Shown here: positions 60,546-64,000 of the stretch, piece by piece
How positions within the stretch are numbered: position 1 is the first letter of the stretch
How the letters are laid out: each line of letters starts with the position of its first letter
From: Aspidapion aeneum
Lineage: Eukaryota; Arthropoda; Insecta; Coleoptera; Brentidae
DNA length: 64,000 nt
Direction of reading: 5' to 3'
Assembly (NCBI GenBank): GCA_963576565.1
Contig: OY755047.1
Span: forward strand, 5,984,931 to 6,048,930
The notes under the pieces: model-generated
The model's database searches: none
Told to the model about the DNA's origin: nothing
The model's input: the letters and a program-made list of their open reading frames with translations, nothing else
Position numbers and translations under genes: made by a program

Positions 60546-60554
60546 TTTTCAATG

Positions 60555-61162
60555 TTGGAAGCAATTTTAGAAATCATCAGAAGAGAGGCTGTTAAGAATT
60601 CTTGTTGTTTTTTCCTTGACGTGTTCTAATATATCAAAACGGGTTCCTTTTAACGATTTTTTCACTTTCGGAAACAGGTTGAGGTCGCAAGGGGCCAATA
60701 TGGTGGGTGGTTAACGACGGGGATCTTCTTATTAGCTAAAAACTGCTTAATGGATAGGGCATTGTGTGCCGGTGCATTATCCTGGTAGAGCAGCCACGCG
60801 TTGTTCTTCCACAAATCTGGACGTTTTTTCCTTACACGTTGCCTTAGCTACATAAATACTTCGAAATATAAATGTTGGTTCACTGTTTGACCCTCACGCG
60901 CCCATTCAATAAGAATAACACCTCTAATATCGAAAAAAAAAACGAATGAGCATCGCTGTTATGGATGTGCTGGAGCGCCCTTCTCGTTCATCATCTTTAA
61001 CTTCTTCACGACCCTCGAAAAAGCTTTTATGCCACATAAACATCATTGCACGAGACATAAACTGCTTTCCGTAGACATCTTTTAGCATCTGAAAGTATTC
61101 AGTAGCCGTTTTTTTAAGTTCTACTTTAAATTAATACGTTGCTCAATTTTTTCGTTTGTCAT
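60555..61162 (-). pseudogene. mariner transposase pseudogene
   Basis: The minus strand from ATG 61162 reads MTNEKIEQRINLK and, after a shift, KKTATEYFQMLKDVYGKQFM and MWHKSFFEGREEVKDDERE, the mariner HTH and linker. The middle, including the first catalytic Asp, is deleted. It resumes as RGVILIEWAREGQTVNQHLY, KKRPDLWKNNAWLLYQDNAP (second catalytic Asp), AHNALSIKQFLANKKI and VVNHPPY, then frameshifts across the third catalytic region. The last residues VKEKTTRILNSLSSDDF match a mariner C-terminus. About 600 bp remain of an expected 1 kb. Inverted ends were not found. Confidence 0.93.
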
Positions 61163-61351
61163 AATTCCGCCAAATGAGCTATGCACGATCCGCTTCAACC
61201 CACTGCGTAAGCCAAACTAGTAGAGGAAAGGCGACAAGATTGCGCGCGGTAGTAGAACGCACATCAAGGTGAATAACTCCAACCGCCCGAGGCGTGGAGA
61301 TTTAAAACCTGTTAGTACGGGGGTCAGTCTTAAAATTTAATTGTCACACCT
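61163..61351. other. Intergenic spacer
   Basis: Nothing recognised except a gcgcgcggtagtagaacgc GC-rich patch near 61233. Confidence 0.35.
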
Positions 61352-62846
61352 TGTACAGCGTGTCCCATTTTCGATGGGATTAAATGGGAAACTCGGTTAT
61401 TATTAAAGATATTGATTTTCTGATTGCACCTTACCGTGCTCTTTTTTTAAACTCTTAAAAATGGTGTAATCAGATTTTTGCTATACCTTGTAGTTTCGCT
61501 AATACAGGGAGTTTTTGAAAAAATTGCATTTTTATTAATCCTTTATATCTTGCTTATTTTAAAAGATATTTTTATTCTGTAAAACCTTTTCTATGGCAAC
61601 TTTTCTAAGGGAACATAATGACGTTGTCAGTTTTTTAAAATATTGTTTAGTTTTTGAGATATGGTATTTATCATAAAAAAATTAAATATGGACCTGTATT
61701 TTTTTTATCAATATTTTGATTGGCTTCATGCTATTATTATCACAAAATAATAAAAATTTAATATTTTTTTTTGTTTTAAGATTTAAAAAATATATTTACT
61801 ATTTTTAAAAAAAAATTAGTCCGAACCTGGAAATTTCCATCATAAATATAAATTAAAAATTGCTAGTTGAACAAATTTTAGTTTAAATGTTTTGATACTA
61901 AGCGAATTAAAATGGTTTTACGTTAATTTAAGGAGTTATTTGAAACAAAGTCTACGACAAATACAAAAAATAATAACTAATTTTTCTTTAATGGTCCAAA
62001 TGTTCAAACTGATTGCCATTATGTGTGAGACATTGTTGGCATTTTTGAGAAATTTTTCTTAACGCATTTTGCTTAATAATATTTTTGCCGTTTAAATCTT
62101 GGGATTTTGTTCAATTGTGAATAAAGCAGTCAAAAATATTGCATTTTTCAAAATCTGGATATGGTCGATTTCTAGCCATTTTAGAATAATTTTGAGTGAG
62201 CTATTGTTTTTCCATGTTGAAGTTACTTTCATGAGTTGCTGTGCTACCATCAAATAATTTGGTTTTTTACTTTATTTATAAATCTTTTCATTAACGTTTC
62301 AAAGAAGATAAACTAAAAATCATCCAACTAGTGTGTCTTGAATTTTTTAATTTATATTAACGTTGGAAATTTCCAGGATTGGACTAAAGTTTTTTTAAAA
62401 ATGTATTAAATATTTTTTCATTCTTAAAACAAAAAAATATTAAAGGTGTATCATTTTAAGATAATAATAGCATGTAACCAATCAAAATAGTAATAAAAAA
62501 ATCCAGGTCCGTATTTAATTTTTTTATGATAAATACCATATCTCACAAACTAAACAATATTTAAAAAAATTGACAACGTCATTATTTTGCTCTAAAAAAG
62601 TTGCCATAAAGAGGTTTTTACAGAATAAAAATATCTTGTAAAATAAGCGAGATACAAGGAATTATTCAAAATGCAATTTTTTCAAAAACTCCCTGTATTA
62701 GCGAAACCACGGGGTATAGAAAAAATCTGATTACACCATTTTTAAGGGCTGAAAAAAAGAGCACGGTAAGGTGCAATCAGGAAATCGATATCTTTAATAA
62801 TAACCGAGTTTCCCATTTAATCCCATCGAAAATGGTACACGCTGTA
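61352..62846. mobile_element. DNA transposon with about 480-bp terminal inverted repeats
   Basis: The left arm (about 61352-61840) and right arm (about 62365-62846) are inverted copies over their whole length. They start cagcgtgtcccattttcgat and end atcgaaaatggtacacgctg, and include caccttaccgtgctcttttt and tgacgttgtcag with complements. The central 520 bp hold transposase remnants on the minus strand: ARNRPYPDFEKCNIFDCF near 62175 and RKISQKCQQCLTHNGNQFEH near 62010, the latter like the C-terminus of IS630/mariner-related transposases. The related element is 47146-49005. Confidence 0.88.
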
Positions 62847-63160
62847 CACCCAAATAACACATTTTCGGTGTTATCTCCAAAAAAAACAATACCTTCTCTA
62901 CCTATTGCTGAGCGGGCTAGGAAGGTAATAATGATAATGTTCAAAAATCTCAAAAATTAATTGCCAAAACTTGTAAAAACATAATAAAAATGTTGCCATA
63001 TAGGTATTGATGATACATTTTTAGAAAAAAAAATTGAAACTAAATATGAAATAGCTCAATCACATTTTCTAAAAAAAATCCAGTTGTAGAAATAGTTTTC
63101 AATTTTTAAAAATGCACTAGTCCTAAAAAAACATAGCTCAATTCTAGAATTAATTAAAAA
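62847..63160. other. Intergenic sequence, no recognised feature
   Basis: Nothing supported. Confidence 0.35.
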
Positions 63161-63163
63161 ATA

Positions 63164-64000
63164 TACAGGGTGTAAAAGGAACGACTCAAAATATTTTATT
63201 GGGTGCTAAGCTAACTGTGGTTAGAAAATGTAGTATAATTTTTTTTTTGATAAAATGACAACTTGAGCTTAAGTCAAAGTTACCTCCAAAAATAGCAAAT
63301 TTTTTTTTAAACTTTTTTTTTGCATACAAAAAGTTTTAAAAAATATCAATGATATGTTACTGTTATATCTACCTAGGGACTTGTTCCTAATAACATAAAA
63401 CATCAACAAAAACTAATATGACATTTATAAAAGTATATAACCAAAAAAACACGTTGTCCTACAAAAACTTTCCTCATTAATTTTTTTCAAAATTGTTTGT
63501 ACATCGGATTATTGTACCTATTTTGGTATAACAAATTTCATATTTTTACTATTTTTTAAAAAAAGTTATAACTAAAAAAATCGTCAACTTTGATGCTATG
63601 TATGACCTCCATTTTAACTTTTTTCCTTATTCTCACCTCCTCTATCAGGCATTAAAATATTGTGAGTCATACTACTTACACCCATAGGTAACAATAGTAA
63701 TAAGCAAAACACAATTTTTTTAAATTTTCGCTTTTTTAGTAAGTACTCAAACTTTATCCAACAATTTTGGTCACCAAAAATTTTTTTTGTGATATCATTT
63801 TAAAAATATTTATAGAAATGAAACAGGTTCCGGGAGTTTTTAGTAGAAAAATAGGGTGCAATATTAAAACTTATTCCGTTATTTTAATCTTAGTTTAGTA
63901 AAATTTGTTAAACACTGGTGATCAAAAACAAAAATCTGTATAGATAAATTTTTCCTTTAAAAAAAAGACAAGTAGTACCCCATATTTAAACGAAATACAT
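63164..64000. mobile_element. Possible DNA transposon, left end only
   Basis: tatacagggtgtaaaagga at about 63161-63180 looks like another member of the acagggtg-ended elements. The partner end is not in the window, so it is either beyond 64000 or lost. The remaining sequence is AT-rich and noncoding. Confidence 0.4.

Overview
This window looks like an AT-rich, repeat-dense insect nuclear genome. I base this on short exons with GT-AG boundaries separated by long introns, a tandem array built on the arthropod-telomere-like pentamer TTAGG, and remnants of LINE, Penelope-like, mariner, pogo, hAT-like and Helentron-like elements. The order is not established; a large-genome beetle is only a guess. 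There is no sign of bacterial or organellar organisation.

One host gene is recognisable. It is a plus-strand gene for a GRAM-domain membrane protein of the GRAMD2 type, running from a 5' exon at 10418 to a stop codon at 57699. Nine exons join in a single frame (2139 nt, 712 residues). They encode a disordered N-terminus, one GRAM domain split over two exons (54980-55124 and 55641-55841), one transmembrane segment (in 56604-56808) and a short helical C-terminal tail. There is no VASt domain. The 38.5-kb first intron (11248-49766) holds most of the mobile DNA.

The most unusual host feature is that the 5' half of this gene carries two separate tandem exon triplications. Three copies of a roughly 450-nt exon lie at 15465-17268; copy 1 is intact, copy 2 has a 37-nt frameshifting deletion and copy 3 a changed splice donor followed by a stop. 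Three copies of a short ATG-starting candidate first exon lie at 51767-53490; two are intact and the third has ATG changed to ATT. All intact copies end in the phase needed by the next shared exon, which suggests alternative N-termini on a common GRAM-TM core.

The rest is repeats. Bases 1-7957 are a satellite of about 103-bp and 92-bp monomers with nested higher-order periods of about 495 and 1961 bp. The monomer matches one end of a dispersed hairpin-ended element present ten times in the window (17.4, 19.1, 22.0, 23.2, 24.0, 27.5, 35.8, 40.8, 43.2 and 58.5 kb). That element has a hairpin near each end, internal tandem repeats of about 110 bp and a central GACA microsatellite, which in one copy has grown to about 1 kb. 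Several DNA transposons with terminal inverted repeats show clear target-site duplications, nested insertions and paralogous empty sites. At least six decayed LINE fragments, one Penelope-like GIY-YIG fragment and one mariner pseudogene are also present. I saw no tRNA, rRNA or CRISPR array.
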